A DNA stretch of 64,000 nucleotides from Olleya namhaensis (lineage in GTDB: Bacteria > Bacteroidota > Bacteroidia > Flavobacteriales > Flavobacteriaceae). Within the stretch, counting starts at the first letter, position 1; each line of letters opens with the position of its first letter. The position numbers and the translations under genes were made by a program. The notes below the pieces were generated by a model. The model was not told the DNA's origin and ran no database searches. It saw only the letters and a list, made by a program, of their open reading frames with translations. This document shows positions 18,652 through 27,720 of the stretch, in pieces. The stretch lies in assembly GCF_900114005.1 (NCBI RefSeq), contig NZ_FORM01000008.1, forward strand, positions 1-64,000, written 5' to 3'.

Positions 18652-20328
18652 TTACTTGGATGTTGCGTAAGATTTATCATGTACATTGGCAATTGCACGT
18701 CCAGATGGCTCATTCATGTTTTTAAAGGCTTCATCCCACTCTAACGCTGTCGCAGTACTACATGCAACACTTGCTTCTTGTGGCACGCTTAAAGCAGCTG
18801 CATCACTAGGGAAGTGTCCTTCAAAAATAGAACGGTAATAAAACTCTTCTTTGTTTTGCGGTGTCTGTATTGGAAAACGGAATTTAGCATTTGCCATTTG
18901 CTCATCTGTTACTGCTGTATCTACTACTTCTTTTAAAGTATCAATCCAACTATATCCCACACCATCACTAAATTGTTCTTTTTGTCTCCATGCTACGCTT
19001 TCTGGCAACATATCTTCAAATGCTTTACGGACTACCCATTTTTCCATGCGCTCTCCATTAATCATTTTATCTTGTGGGTTGATACGCATGGCAACATCCA
19101 TAAATTCTTTATCCAAGAAAGGTACACGACCTTCTATTCCCCAAGCTGCTAAACTCTTGTTTGCTCTTAAGCAATCGTACATGTGCAACTTATCTAATTT
19201 ACGTACAGTTTCTTCATGAAACTCTTGTGCATTGGGCGCTTTATGAAAATATAAATACCCTCCAAAAATCTCATCAGCACCTTCACCGGACAATACCATT
19301 TTTATTCCCATAGATTTAATAACTCTCGCCATTAAATACATTGGTGTAGACGATCTGATTGTGGTTATATCGTAGGTTTCTATGTTATAAATCACATCTT
19401 TTATAGCATCTAAACCTTCTTGAATAGTAAATTTAATTTCATGATGCACTGTTCCAATATGATCCGCTACTTTTTGTGCTGCAGCTAAATCTGGAGACCC
19501 TTCCAATCCTACAGCAAAAGAGTGCGTTTGTGGATACCAAGCTTCTGACGTGTCATCACTTTCAATACGTTTTTGAGCATACTTTTTAGCAATTGCTGAT
19601 ACTACTGAAGAGTCTAAACCTCCCGATAATAAAACACCATAAGGCACATCACTCATTAATTGTCTGTGTACCGCAGCTTCTAGAGCTTCTTTTATTTCGG
19701 CAATACTTGTTTCGTTTTCTTTTACAGCATCATACTCACTCCAATCTCTATTGTACCATTTTACAAATTCACCATCTTTACTAGACATATAATGTCCTGG
19801 AGGAAATAATTCTATCTTAGTACAAACACCTTCTAAAGCTTTTAATTCTGAAGCAACATAAAAAGTTCCGTTTTGATCCCAACCAATATACAATGGAATA
19901 ATCCCCATGTGGTCACGTGCAATAAAGTACTCGTCTTTTTCAACATCGTAGATTGCAAATCCAAAAATTCCATTCATTTCATCTACAAAATCAACACCTT
20001 TTTCTTTATAAAGCGCTAAAATAACTTCGCAGTCACTTTCTGTTTGAAACTCGTATTTACCTTCAAACTGCTTACGTAATGCTCTGTGATTATAGATTTC
20101 GCCATTAGCTGCTAAAACCAATTTACCATCAGGGCTAAATAACGGTTGTTTTCCAGATGCTGGATCAACAATTGCTAAACGCTCATGCGCTAAAATAGCT
20201 TTATCATCACTATAAATTCCTGACCAATCTGGTCCACGATGACGAATAGTTTTAGACATTTCTAAAACCTGAGGTCTTAAATCTTCACTTTTTTGTTTTA
20301 GGTCGAAAGCACATACAATTCCACACAT
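18652..20328 (-). CDS. asnB: Asparagine synthase B (glutamine-hydrolysing)
   Basis: 558 residues. The protein makes asparagine from aspartate using ATP and glutamine nitrogen. After Met removal Cys2 (MCGIVCAFD) is the nucleophile of the class II glutaminase domain (about 1-200, with RHRGPDWSG and AANGEIYNH). The synthetase domain carries the PPi-loop motif LLSGGLDSS near 235 and VLSGEGADEIFGGY. The length and ending fit the E. coli AsnB type. Monocistronic by its terminator. I see no clear consensus promoter in the upstream gap. Confidence 0.96.
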   Translation of the reverse strand: MCGIVCAFDLKQKSEDLRPQVLEMSKTIRHRGPDWSGIYSDDKAILAHERLAIVDPASGKQPLFSPDGKLVLAANGEIYNHRALRKQFEGKYEFQTESDCEVILALYKEKGVDFVDEMNGIFGFAIYDVEKDEYFIARDHMGIIPLYIGWDQNGTFYVASELKALEGVCTKIELFPPGHYMSSKDGEFVKWYNRDWSEYDAVKENETSIAEIKEALEAAVHRQLMSDVPYGVLLSGGLDSSVVSAIAKKYAQKRIESDDTSEAWYPQTHSFAVGLEGSPDLAAAQKVADHIGTVHHEIKFTIQEGLDAIKDVIYNIETYDITTIRSSTPMYLMARVIKSMGIKMVLSGEGADEIFGGYLYFHKAPNAQEFHEETVRKLDKLHMYDCLRANKSLAAWGIEGRVPFLDKEFMDVAMRINPQDKMINGERMEKWVVRKAFEDMLPESVAWRQKEQFSDGVGYSWIDTLKEVVDTAVTDEQMANAKFRFPIQTPQNKEEFYYRSIFEGHFPSDAAALSVPQEASVACSTATALEWDEAFKNMNEPSGRAIANVHDKSYATSK

Positions 20329-20795
20329 AACTTATATATTTTAAATTCTTTAATTCTAATTGATGTAGCAAATATTGGCTTTATGTTTCAATTTTAAAAC
20401 AGTAAACATTAAAACGCTTACAAATTGAAACTAAAAAATACAAATTCACCATCAATTGTATCTCTAAACCAATAAATATGTAAGGTTTGATATAGATTTT
20501 TAATTTTAAACAACCATTTTAGCATAAAAACCAAATACTAACCAACAGTATTACAGAAAAAAGCAAGATTACATATTTTCTTAACTTATTTAAGTTATAC
20601 TATTTAAAACAATAGCATGACATTAAATACAAATGACAAACTACAATAATATAAAAGTGCTCCAAAAGGAACACATATTCCAATTGAAGCACTTTTTATA
20701 AATTATTATAGTATTTAGGTTACTTAAAAAACATAAGATAACATGTAGACATATCGAAAGACAGATTTAAACCAAACACTGCACTAAAGCAAAAA
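20329..20795. other. 467-base gap between asnB and the HNH gene
   Basis: Very AT-rich stretch with no plausible ORF, tRNA or other recognised RNA. It must hold the asnB promoter, but no full TTG-N19-TAnnTTTG match was found; AATATTTG on the minus strand at 20369-20376 is one base off the -7 consensus. Its only clear structure is the hairpin at 20653-20696. Confidence 0.5.
20653..20696 (-). terminator. Probable terminator after the HNH gene
   Basis: Arms AAAAGTGCT / AGCACTTTT separated by 26 bases that can form a small inner hairpin (GGAA / TTCC). It lies 100 bases past the HNH stop codon, farther than usual, and the T run is short. Confidence 0.5.
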
Positions 20796-21344
20796 TTAGA
20801 TTTTAACATGCCCCCAATTCTCACCTGTTTTAATACGATGCAACTGCATTTCGGACACACCAAATTGTCGTGCTAGTATTTTTAACCTTGTGCGCCTTTT
20901 AGGATCAAAAAGTCGTTTTTTAAGTCTTATCACCTCCGTTTCGGTTAATTTAGAAGTTGGAATGACTTTTTTTCTGGTTTTGTAATGCGGATTATTAAAT
21001 TGATGCACTTCCTTTTCTCGCTTAGTTGCCCATTTTAAATTTTCGATAATATTATTGCTTTTATCGTAATCTAAGTGCAACACAAATTTAGCGTCTTCAG
21101 GTTTTTCCAAATGGTGTTGGGCAACTAATTTGTGAATGTATCTTGCAGTACGCTTACCGTCCTTTTTAAAAACAGGTATGGTACTATATCCATTAATAGG
21201 ATATGGCTTCTCTATTAAAACATCTACCCCATCTACGACTTTACAAAGCCGTCCAAGGTTAGATATTTTAAATTTTATTTGTTCCGAAATAATTTGGTCA
21301 AAAATTACGGGTTTCCAAGTTTCGTTGTAAAAATTTCTAATCAT
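20796..21344 (-). CDS. NUMOD4 / HNH endonuclease-like protein
   Basis: 182 residues. The N-terminal segment (NETWKPV, KISNLGRLCKV) is NUMOD4-like, as in homing endonucleases. An HNH_3-like core follows at about 90-125 (YIHKLVAQHHL, HLDYDKSNNIIENLKWAT). The C-terminal 50 residues form a helix-turn-helix (LARQFGVSEMQLHRIKTGENWGH). Such free-standing HNH proteins are common in phages and as mobile genes, and also as resident genes in flavobacteria. In the HNH core the usual DGNK is DYDK; activity cannot be judged. It lies downstream of queE on the same strand with a 64-base gap. No intron, intein or flanking repeat was seen. Confidence 0.85.
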   Translation of the reverse strand: MIRNFYNETWKPVIFDQIISEQIKFKISNLGRLCKVVDGVDVLIEKPYPINGYSTIPVFKKDGKRTARYIHKLVAQHHLEKPEDAKFVLHLDYDKSNNIIENLKWATKREKEVHQFNNPHYKTRKKVIPTSKLTETEVIRLKKRLFDPKRRTRLKILARQFGVSEMQLHRIKTGENWGHVKI

Positions 21345-21408
21345 AAAGCAAAGTGTATAAGGATTACTTACGCTGTGATTAATAGTTATAGTCTAAAGTA
21401 CAACTTTT

Positions 21409-22038
21409 TTACGGAATATTTAAATACTTATGCGTTTGTAATGATACTTTCCATTTTGGATTAGCCATAACATAATCCACAATCATAGGGATCATAGTAT
21501 CACGCTTGCTCCATTCTGGCTGTAGATATAAAATACAATCACTATTCACTTTAGCAGCTTGCTCTTCAGCAAACTTAAAATCGTCTTTATTGTAAATAAT
21601 ACATTTTAACTCGTGTGCCTTATCATAAACTCCTTGAGTAGGTAGTTTCATTTTTTTAGGGGATAAACAAATCCAATCCCATTGCCCAGTTAACTCGTAA
21701 GCACCAGAAGTTTCAATATGGATTTTACAGCCTTCAGCTTTAAGCTTATCTGTTAATGCTGTCATATCCCAAGTTAATGGCTCACCTCCAGTAACTACTA
21801 CAGTATCACTATACTTTTTAGCATTAGCAACTATAACATCTGTACTAGTTGGCGGATGTAAATTAGCATTCCAACTTTCTTTAACATCACACCAATGACA
21901 TCCAACATCACAACCACCAATTCTTATAAAATAAGCAGCAGTTCCTTTATGGAAACCTTCTCCCTGGATAGTATAAAACTCTTCCATTAAAGGCAGCATC
22001 AATCCTTTGTTAACTAAATCTTGTATCTCTTGTTTCAT
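21409..22038 (-). CDS. queE: 7-carboxy-7-deazaguanine synthase
   Basis: 209 residues using the ATG at 22038; an in-frame TTG nine bases upstream would add three residues and is less likely. QueE is a radical SAM enzyme that contracts 6-carboxytetrahydropterin to 7-carboxy-7-deazaguanine for queuosine. The N-terminus reads EFYTIQGEGFHKGTAAYFIR, then the cluster motif CDVGCHWCD (CX3CX2C), typical of QueE, and GGEPLTWD. A TATATTTG element ends seven bases before the ATG. folE in this window supplies the upstream pterin branch. Confidence 0.95.
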   Translation of the reverse strand: MKQEIQDLVNKGLMLPLMEEFYTIQGEGFHKGTAAYFIRIGGCDVGCHWCDVKESWNANLHPPTSTDVIVANAKKYSDTVVVTGGEPLTWDMTALTDKLKAEGCKIHIETSGAYELTGQWDWICLSPKKMKLPTQGVYDKAHELKCIIYNKDDFKFAEEQAAKVNSDCILYLQPEWSKRDTMIPMIVDYVMANPKWKVSLQTHKYLNIP

Positions 22039-22044
22039 GGACTG

Positions 22045-22052
22045 CAAATATA
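22045..22052 (-). promoter_or_regulatory. Possible -7 element of queE, very close to its ATG
   Basis: TATATTTG on the minus strand with six bases to the ATG at 22038, implying a leader of only a few bases. No good -33 box is present. Confidence 0.35.
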
Positions 22053-22144
22053 ATCTTATCTATTGGAAATTTTAAGCATTTAAAGTTGAAAGTTTTCAAT
22101 GATTTACGCTAAGATTAGTATTTTTACATCAAATAATTTCAAGA

Positions 22145-23686
22145 ATGAGTAGACAAGACGAATTTTTCAAACACATCACAGAGGGAAACACTTGTAAAGG
22201 CGACTATATAACTTTGGGATCTGCTATGCTAGATAGCCAAACGGTTAAAGATGCTTTTGTAAACGTGCCATTAAAAACCATGAATAGACATGGCTTAATC
22301 GCAGGTGCTACAGGAACAGGTAAAACTAAAACCCTACAAGTTTTAGCAGAAAACCTAAGTGATAAAGGAATTCCGGTCTTACTTATGGATATTAAAGGGG
22401 ATTTAAGTGGTATTGCACAACCTAGTCCTGGACATGAAAAAATTGACGAACGTCATGCTAAAATTGGATTACCCTTTGAAGCTAAAGGTTTTCCTGTTGA
22501 GATATTAAGTCTATCGGAACAAGATGGTGTAAGACTTCGTGCTACAATAAGCGAATTTGGTCCTGTATTATTATCAAGAATTTTAGACCTTACAGATACA
22601 CAATCTGGAGTAGTGTCTGTTATTTTTAAATATTGTGATGACAATAAATTACCGTTATTAGATTTAAAAGATTTCAAAAAAATATTACAATACTGCACTA
22701 ACGAAGGTAAAGAAGAGTTTCAAGAAGAATATGGACGTATCTCCTCTGCCTCTACTGGAGCAATCCTTAGAAAAGTCATAGAAATAGAACAACAAGGTGG
22801 TGATCTATTTTTTGGCGAAAAAAGTTTTGAAGTTGAAGATTTATTAAGAACCACAAGAGATGGTCGTGGGTATGTTAACATTATTAGATTAACAGACATA
22901 CAAGACAGACCAAAATTATTCTCGACATTTATGCTAAGTTTATTAGCCGAATTATATGAGACTTTACCCGAGCAAGGTGATTCTGGAAAACCAGAACTAA
23001 TCATGTTTATTGATGAAGCACACTTAATTTTTAACGAAGCCTCTAAAGCCTTATTAAACCAAATAGAAAGTATTGTAAAACTAATCCGTAGTAAAGGTGT
23101 TGGTTTATACTTTGTCACACAAAACCCAACAGATGTGCCAGAAGGTGTATTAAGTCAGTTAGGTTTAAAAATACAACACGCCCTGCGTGCCTTTACAGCA
23201 AAAGACAGAAAAGCAATTAAATTAACTGCTCAAAATTATCCAGACACGGATTATTATGACACCGGAGAGGTCTTAACCTCATTAGGTACAGGAGAAGCTT
23301 TGGTATCTGCCTTAGACGAAAAAGGAAGACCTACACCACTTGCATCAACTATGATGCGTGCACCAATGAGTAGAATGGATGTTTTAAACGATAATGAGCT
23401 ACAAGCATTACTAGACGACTCTAAGTTAGTTTTAAAATATAACGACACAATAGATCGCGAAAGCGCCTATGAGTTATTAAATAAAAAAATAGAAAAGGCT
23501 GAAGCTTTACAAATTGAAGAAGACGCTAAAGCGGAAAAAGAAAAAGAGAAAGAACAAGCAGCAAAACAATCTAGATCAACAAGCACAAGACGAAGAAGCA
23601 CTGCCCAAAACCCGATAATTAAAGTACTAACAAGTGCCACTTTTATTAGAAGTGTCTTCGGTATTTTAAAACGTGTAATGAAATAG
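22145..23686 (+). CDS. HerA-like/DUF853 ATPase (YjgR family)
   Basis: 513 residues. Walker A is GATGTGKTK at 54-62, Walker B LIMFIDEAH near 288, and an Arg/Gln sensor region follows (GVGLYFVTQNPTDVPEGVLSQLG cut here to its key FVTQNP). The opening TLGSAMLDSQTV and LLMDIKGDLSGIA are typical of DUF853 proteins, a HerA-related branch of the FtsK/HerA ATPases whose physiological role is unknown. A Glu/Lys/Ala-rich coiled-coil-like segment at about 450-480 and a basic linker precede the C-terminus. First gene of a plus-strand cluster divergent from queE. Confidence 0.92.
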   Translation: MSRQDEFFKHITEGNTCKGDYITLGSAMLDSQTVKDAFVNVPLKTMNRHGLIAGATGTGKTKTLQVLAENLSDKGIPVLLMDIKGDLSGIAQPSPGHEKIDERHAKIGLPFEAKGFPVEILSLSEQDGVRLRATISEFGPVLLSRILDLTDTQSGVVSVIFKYCDDNKLPLLDLKDFKKILQYCTNEGKEEFQEEYGRISSASTGAILRKVIEIEQQGGDLFFGEKSFEVEDLLRTTRDGRGYVNIIRLTDIQDRPKLFSTFMLSLLAELYETLPEQGDSGKPELIMFIDEAHLIFNEASKALLNQIESIVKLIRSKGVGLYFVTQNPTDVPEGVLSQLGLKIQHALRAFTAKDRKAIKLTAQNYPDTDYYDTGEVLTSLGTGEALVSALDEKGRPTPLASTMMRAPMSRMDVLNDNELQALLDDSKLVLKYNDTIDRESAYELLNKKIEKAEALQIEEDAKAEKEKEKEQAAKQSRSTSTRRRSTAQNPIIKVLTSATFIRSVFGILKRVMK

Positions 23687-23758
23687 TTTTAAAACACGTC
23701 AGCACAACAAAACACTATAAAAAGTATTTCGCTTAAGCGGAAATAAAAAATAACACCA

Positions 23759-24310
23759 ATGAAAAAAACAATAGTATCCCTTAGTATTTTAGCATTAATC
23801 CTTACTTCTTGTGGTAAAGGAACAGATCCATATTTAGTTCAAAACCAAAACGTAGGATTATTAACCGACTCTACTCAAGTTAAAGAATTAAAAACGATAT
23901 ATGCAAACGACTCCATAATAAGTCCAATTGCTGGAGATGAGTTTTCCGGATCAATAAACACTATCGAGGTATACGAAAAAGGAGGAAAACATTTATTAAG
24001 TATTATTCCAAAACAATTATTAGATTCTACTTCAACAATATCTAGTATCAAGTTTAAAGACCCAAGATTTAAAACCGATAAAGGGATTACTAGTAATAGT
24101 ACTTTTGGAGACATAAAAAAGAATTACACAATAACAAAAATTCAGAACTCATTTAAAAGTGCTTCTATTTTTGTAAAAGAAAGTGATGCGTTTTTCTTAA
24201 TTGATAAAAAAGAATTACCAGCAGAATTTAAAGTTGATACGCACAAAACAATCGAAGCAACTAACATTCCAGAAACTGCTAAGGTTAAGCATTTTATTTT
24301 AGGTTGGTAA
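23759..24310 (+). CDS. Hypothetical lipoprotein
   Basis: 183 residues. Signal MKKTIVSLSILALILTSC with lipobox ending LTSC (Cys18). The mature part begins GKGTDPYLVQNQNVGLL and contains an extended beta-rich region (IYANDSII, SIKFKDPRFKTDKGI, TFGDIKKNY). The phrase KTIYANDSI and the FGDIKKNYTI segment resemble small flavobacterial lipoproteins that I cannot assign to a named domain. Located 72 bases after the DUF853 ATPase, probably outer-membrane anchored. Function unknown. Confidence 0.8.
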   Translation: MKKTIVSLSILALILTSCGKGTDPYLVQNQNVGLLTDSTQVKELKTIYANDSIISPIAGDEFSGSINTIEVYEKGGKHLLSIIPKQLLDSTSTISSIKFKDPRFKTDKGITSNSTFGDIKKNYTITKIQNSFKSASIFVKESDAFFLIDKKELPAEFKVDTHKTIEATNIPETAKVKHFILGW

Positions 24311-24360
24311 AACCTTTAGTTTACTAGACTTAAAAACTGCTCATCAATATTTCAAAAAAA

Positions 24361-24732
24361 ATGGAAAACAAAAAAAAATATACCATACAAAACAGTCCAT
24401 TTGTTGTTCCTACAACGGATGGTAAATTAATAGAAGAGCATGTTGGTTTAGCAACAGATGGCAATAAAGATATTAGCATTGCCCACATGGTTGCTCCTGC
24501 TGGTTGGAGCGAACCGTTTCAAACCCCTGCATTTGATGAGTATACTTACATTATTAAAGGAAAGAAGCAATTTATTATTGATGATGAAGAAATAATATTA
24601 GAAGCTGGACAATCTATTAAAATAGAAAAAAATACTCGTGTACAATACTCAAACCCATTTACAATAGCTTGCGAATATATTGCCATTTGCACGCCTGCTT
24701 TTTCAATGGACTTAGTAAACAGAGAAGAATAA
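24361..24732 (+). CDS. Cupin-domain protein
   Basis: 123 residues, no signal peptide. A single cupin barrel covers most of the protein: the first motif region is WSEPFQTPAFDEYTYIIKGK and the second includes ILEAGQSIKIEKNTRVQYSN. Metal ligands of the canonical cupin (HxH) are not obvious in the first motif, so it may bind a small ligand rather than act as a dioxygenase. The gene ends three bases before the next hydrolase start, suggesting tight co-expression. Confidence 0.8.
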   Translation: MENKKKYTIQNSPFVVPTTDGKLIEEHVGLATDGNKDISIAHMVAPAGWSEPFQTPAFDEYTYIIKGKKQFIIDDEEIILEAGQSIKIEKNTRVQYSNPFTIACEYIAICTPAFSMDLVNREE

Positions 24733-24735
24733 AAA

Positions 24736-25575
24736 ATGAAAAAAACAATTGCTAAAGTACTGCCTAAAATAATTGGTAACGGTTTAAACGCGGTTAGCTA
24801 TGTTGCGCCTAAATACGCAAGCGCAAAAGCATTAGACATATTTGCAACGCCTAGACAAGGACGCTTTAAAGACAAACATCAAGCGTTTTTAGATACTGCT
24901 AAACAACATACTTTAAACTACGATAATAACACTATACAAACCTACAATTGGGCTGGAACTAAAAAAACAATCTTACTGGCGCATGGTTGGGAAAGCAATA
25001 CCTTTAGATGGAAAAAATTAGTTGAAGCGTTACAGCTTTTAGACTATAATATAGTGTCCTTAGATGGTCCTGCTCATGGAAATTCTAGCGGTACACAGTT
25101 TAATGCTATTTTATATTCTGAGTTTTTAAATGTAGTTGCTAAACACTATAAGGCAAATGTGATTATTGGTCATTCGGTTGGTGGTATGGCTTCTGTGTTT
25201 TTTCAACATAAATATCAAAATGATTCGTTACAAAAAATGATTTTGCTTGGCGCACCTTCAGAATTTACAAACGTTTTTAAAAACTATGTCAATATGTTAG
25301 GTTTTAATAAACGTATTGAGAACGGATTAAACCAATTAGTTTTAGAGCGTTTTAATAATTTACCATCACATTTTTCAGCTGCTAAGTTTATAAAAGAAAT
25401 TGATTTAGAAGGTCTTATTATTCATGATAAAGGAGATAAGATTATACATTATGACGAAGCAGAGCTAATTTCGTCTAACTTTAAAAATTCAACATTAATT
25501 ACCACACAAGGTTTTGGTCACGGACTACGCGACGATAGTGTAAACAAGGCTATTATTAACTTTATTAAATCGTAA
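24736..25575 (+). CDS. Alpha/beta-fold hydrolase
   Basis: 279 residues. The nucleophile elbow is IIGHSVGGM near 144 with Ser as nucleophile; HGWESNTFRW supplies the oxyanion-hole loop after the first strand, and the catalytic His is likely in TQGFGHGLRDD near the C-terminus; an Asp in IHDKGDKI is a plausible acid. No clear signal peptide; the N-terminus is basic. The substrate is unknown. Four genes including this one (cupin, hydrolase, rluF, VOC protein) are packed with gaps of 3-6 bases. Confidence 0.88.
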   Translation: MKKTIAKVLPKIIGNGLNAVSYVAPKYASAKALDIFATPRQGRFKDKHQAFLDTAKQHTLNYDNNTIQTYNWAGTKKTILLAHGWESNTFRWKKLVEALQLLDYNIVSLDGPAHGNSSGTQFNAILYSEFLNVVAKHYKANVIIGHSVGGMASVFFQHKYQNDSLQKMILLGAPSEFTNVFKNYVNMLGFNKRIENGLNQLVLERFNNLPSHFSAAKFIKEIDLEGLIIHDKGDKIIHYDEAELISSNFKNSTLITTQGFGHGLRDDSVNKAIINFIKS

Positions 25576-25581
25576 AACATT

Positions 25582-26484
25582 TTGGAAGAAAAATTAACAA
25601 GACTTAATAAATACCTCAGCGAAGCTGGTTTTTGCTCACGTCGTGAAGGCGATAAACTAATTGATGCTGGACGCGTTACTATTAATGGTGTTGTACCAGA
25701 AATGGGAACAAAAGTAACGCCTAGTGATGTTGTTGCTGTAGATGGCGAGATTATTAAAGCCAATACAGAAAAGCCTATATACTTAGCGTTTAACAAACCA
25801 GTAGGTATTGTTTGTACAACAGACACAAATGTTGAAAAAGACAATATTATAGATTACATTAATTATCCAAAACGTATTTTTCCAATTGGACGTTTAGATA
25901 AATTAAGTGATGGTTTGATCTTTATGACAGATGATGGTGATATTGTAAACAAAATTTTACGTGCTAGTAACAATCACGATAAAGAATATTTGGTAACGGT
26001 TGACAAAGCAATATCGCAAACCTTTATAAACAGAATGGCTAGCGGAATATATCTTGAAGACTTAGACCGTACGACTAAAAAATGTTCTGTTAAAAAAATA
26101 GATTCTCATACATTCAGAATTATTTTAACGCAAGGTTTAAACAGACAGATTAGACGTATGTGTGAGTACTTAACTTATGAAGTAACATCACTTAGACGTG
26201 TTAGGATAATGAATATCAAATTAGATGTTCCTGTTGGAGAATACCGTGAGTTTACAGAAAAAGAGTTAAAAACACTACACTTACTTTTAGAAGACTCTAC
26301 TAAAATACATGAAGCTAAAACTGCCAAAGAAAACACTACTAGAATAAGTAAAGCGAGTAAAGAGAGACAATCTCGAGAAACTACTGAGCATAAAGCAGAA
26401 CCGTCTAGAGATGATTTAAAGGAAGAACAACCTATTAGAGAAAATAGAGAACGTCCAATTAGAAACCGTCGTAAAGAAGATTAA
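25582..26484 (+). CDS. rluF: 23S rRNA pseudouridine synthase, RluF type
   Basis: 300 residues starting at TTG (25582); no ATG is available before the S4 domain, and TTG gives the expected opening EEKLTRLNKYLSEAG. S4 RNA-binding domain at about 5-65, then the RsuA/RluB/E/F catalytic core with the catalytic Asp in GRLDKLSDGLIF near 105. The following NKILRASNNHDKEYLV is the RluF pattern, whose E. coli member modifies U2604 of 23S rRNA. The last 60 residues are a charged Lys/Arg/Glu tail, likely disordered. Six bases separate it from the hydrolase upstream. Confidence 0.9.
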   Translation: MEEKLTRLNKYLSEAGFCSRREGDKLIDAGRVTINGVVPEMGTKVTPSDVVAVDGEIIKANTEKPIYLAFNKPVGIVCTTDTNVEKDNIIDYINYPKRIFPIGRLDKLSDGLIFMTDDGDIVNKILRASNNHDKEYLVTVDKAISQTFINRMASGIYLEDLDRTTKKCSVKKIDSHTFRIILTQGLNRQIRRMCEYLTYEVTSLRRVRIMNIKLDVPVGEYREFTEKELKTLHLLLEDSTKIHEAKTAKENTTRISKASKERQSRETTEHKAEPSRDDLKEEQPIRENRERPIRNRRKED

Positions 26485-26487
26485 ATT

Positions 26488-26910
26488 ATGGGCAGCGTAT
26501 CTCCTTTTCATTTAGCAATTCCAGTTCATAATTTAGAAGCTTGTCGTCTGTTTTATAGAGATATTTTAAATTGTGAAGAAGGACGTAGCAGTGATCAATG
26601 GGTTGACTTCAATTTTTTTGGACACCAATTAGTCATTCATTATAAAGAAAAAACTACAACAGAAACTGTTGCCAATGAAGTTGATGGAAAACACGTACCT
26701 GTACCGCATTTTGGTGTTGTTTTAGATTGGGACGCTTTCGCGGAATTTGAAGCACACTTGAAAACTAAAAAGATTCATTTTATTATTGAACCCTACGTGA
26801 GATTTGAAGGTTTAGTTGGAGAACAAAAAACAATGTTTTTTAAAGATCCTTCTGACAATGCTTTAGAGTTTAAGACCTTTAAAGATAATAGCCAATTATT
26901 TGCGAAGTAA
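26488..26910 (+). CDS. VOC family (glyoxalase-like) protein
   Basis: 140 residues, no signal. A vicinal oxygen chelate fold is indicated by HLAIPVHNLEACRLFYRDIL at the start, HQLVIHYK, HFGVVLDWDAF and the terminal FKDPSDNALEFKTF. His7 of the opening strand, His in VPHFGV and Glu in NALEFK are positioned as metal ligands. Enzymes of this type include dioxygenases and isomerases; the substrate is not evident. Last gene of the plus-strand cluster, closed by a strong bidirectional terminator. Confidence 0.88.
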   Translation: MGSVSPFHLAIPVHNLEACRLFYRDILNCEEGRSSDQWVDFNFFGHQLVIHYKEKTTTETVANEVDGKHVPVPHFGVVLDWDAFAEFEAHLKTKKIHFIIEPYVRFEGLVGEQKTMFFKDPSDNALEFKTFKDNSQLFAK

Positions 26911-26925
26911 TAATTACACAATATA

Positions 26926-26966
26926 AAATAGCCCTCACTAGAAAAACTAGTGAGGCTATTTTTTTT
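26926..26966. terminator. Bidirectional terminator between convergent genes
   Basis: Arms CCTCACTAG / CTAGTGAGG extended by AAATAG / CTATTT with one bulge, followed by T on the plus strand and A-rich sequence before it. It serves the VOC gene and the membrane protein gene that end towards each other. Confidence 0.85.
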
Positions 26967-26983
26967 AGCACAAATTAAACTTA

Positions 26984-27691
26984 CTAATTAACCGCATTTT
27001 TATTTTTCTTACTAACTAAAAAGAAAGGAAAATAAATAAGAAAAAAAGCAGGTATTAAAATTAACTGCGCTGTAATAACATAAGTGGGCCACTCTCCAAA
27101 ATAATCTAAAATAGTAGCTGATTTTGGTTTCTGATTTAAGTAGCCATAGTTAGCATCAAGCAATTTATTTATACCCATTAATATTAGTAAATACACTTGT
27201 AAACCTATAAATGACTTAACAACGCTTTTCAGGTTTGGTTTCATTTTAAAAACTACAATAGCATAAGCAATTATCAATATTAATCCTAAATGGACCACCC
27301 AATATCGGAAGTAATCAAAACTAGGAAAACCAACTTCAATCTCTGGTGTAATAACGCCTTGAGTAGTGCCAATAATAACCCAAAATACTAAAAATTCAAA
27401 TAAGACAAATCGCCTGGTTGCAGTAAACGCCACTATAAATAAGGCCATAAAACTGCATAAAAACAACGGTAAATCTGTTTGTAAACTGTACCCACCTTTA
27501 CTAATTTGATACCCATGAAAAACAACCATAACCCCTGATACAAAAACCCCAAGTAATTTAAACACTTGTATTTGTATACTCTCATGTTTGTTTTTTGCAT
27601 ATAAAATAACAACAAAACCCAATACTATAGTTAATAGTATTGGTAGTATATGTTGTAAACTTCCAAACAGTACTCGTGTAGTTAATTCCAT
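26984..27691 (-). CDS. TIGR02206-type integral membrane protein (YwaF-like)
   Basis: 235 residues from the ATG at 27691; an in-frame TTG six codons upstream lies inside the folD terminator and is not used here. Seven hydrophobic segments are visible. The pattern LPLFLCSFMALF, a long middle helix and NYGYLNQKPKSATILDYFGEWPTY (key residues NYxYL, KP, LD, GxWP) fits the TIGR02206/YwaF family of unknown function. The start codon directly follows the T run of the folD terminator, so it may be expressed by read-through. Confidence 0.85.
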   Translation of the reverse strand: MELTTRVLFGSLQHILPILLTIVLGFVVILYAKNKHESIQIQVFKLLGVFVSGVMVVFHGYQISKGGYSLQTDLPLFLCSFMALFIVAFTATRRFVLFEFLVFWVIIGTTQGVITPEIEVGFPSFDYFRYWVVHLGLILIIAYAIVVFKMKPNLKSVVKSFIGLQVYLLILMGINKLLDANYGYLNQKPKSATILDYFGEWPTYVITAQLILIPAFFLIYFPFFLVSKKNKNAVN

Positions 27692-27720
27692 AAAAAAAAC
27701 CTGAAACAATTAGTTTCAGG
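27692..27720 (-). terminator. Intrinsic terminator of folD, ending at the next start codon
   Basis: On the minus strand CCTGAAAC, five-base loop, GTTTCAGG, eight T, and then at once the ATG of the membrane protein gene. Confidence 0.8.

Noticed and set aside
18851-19219. 122-codon plus-strand frame
   Set aside because: Antisense to asnB, whose frame is full length with intact motifs.
22720-23118. 132-codon minus-strand frame
   Set aside because: Antisense to the DUF853 ATPase with its Walker motifs; no signal, no domain.
23729-23750. Palindrome-like ATTTCGCTTAAGCGGAAAT before the lipoprotein gene
   Set aside because: Imperfect, no T run, and too little context to call it an operator or terminator.
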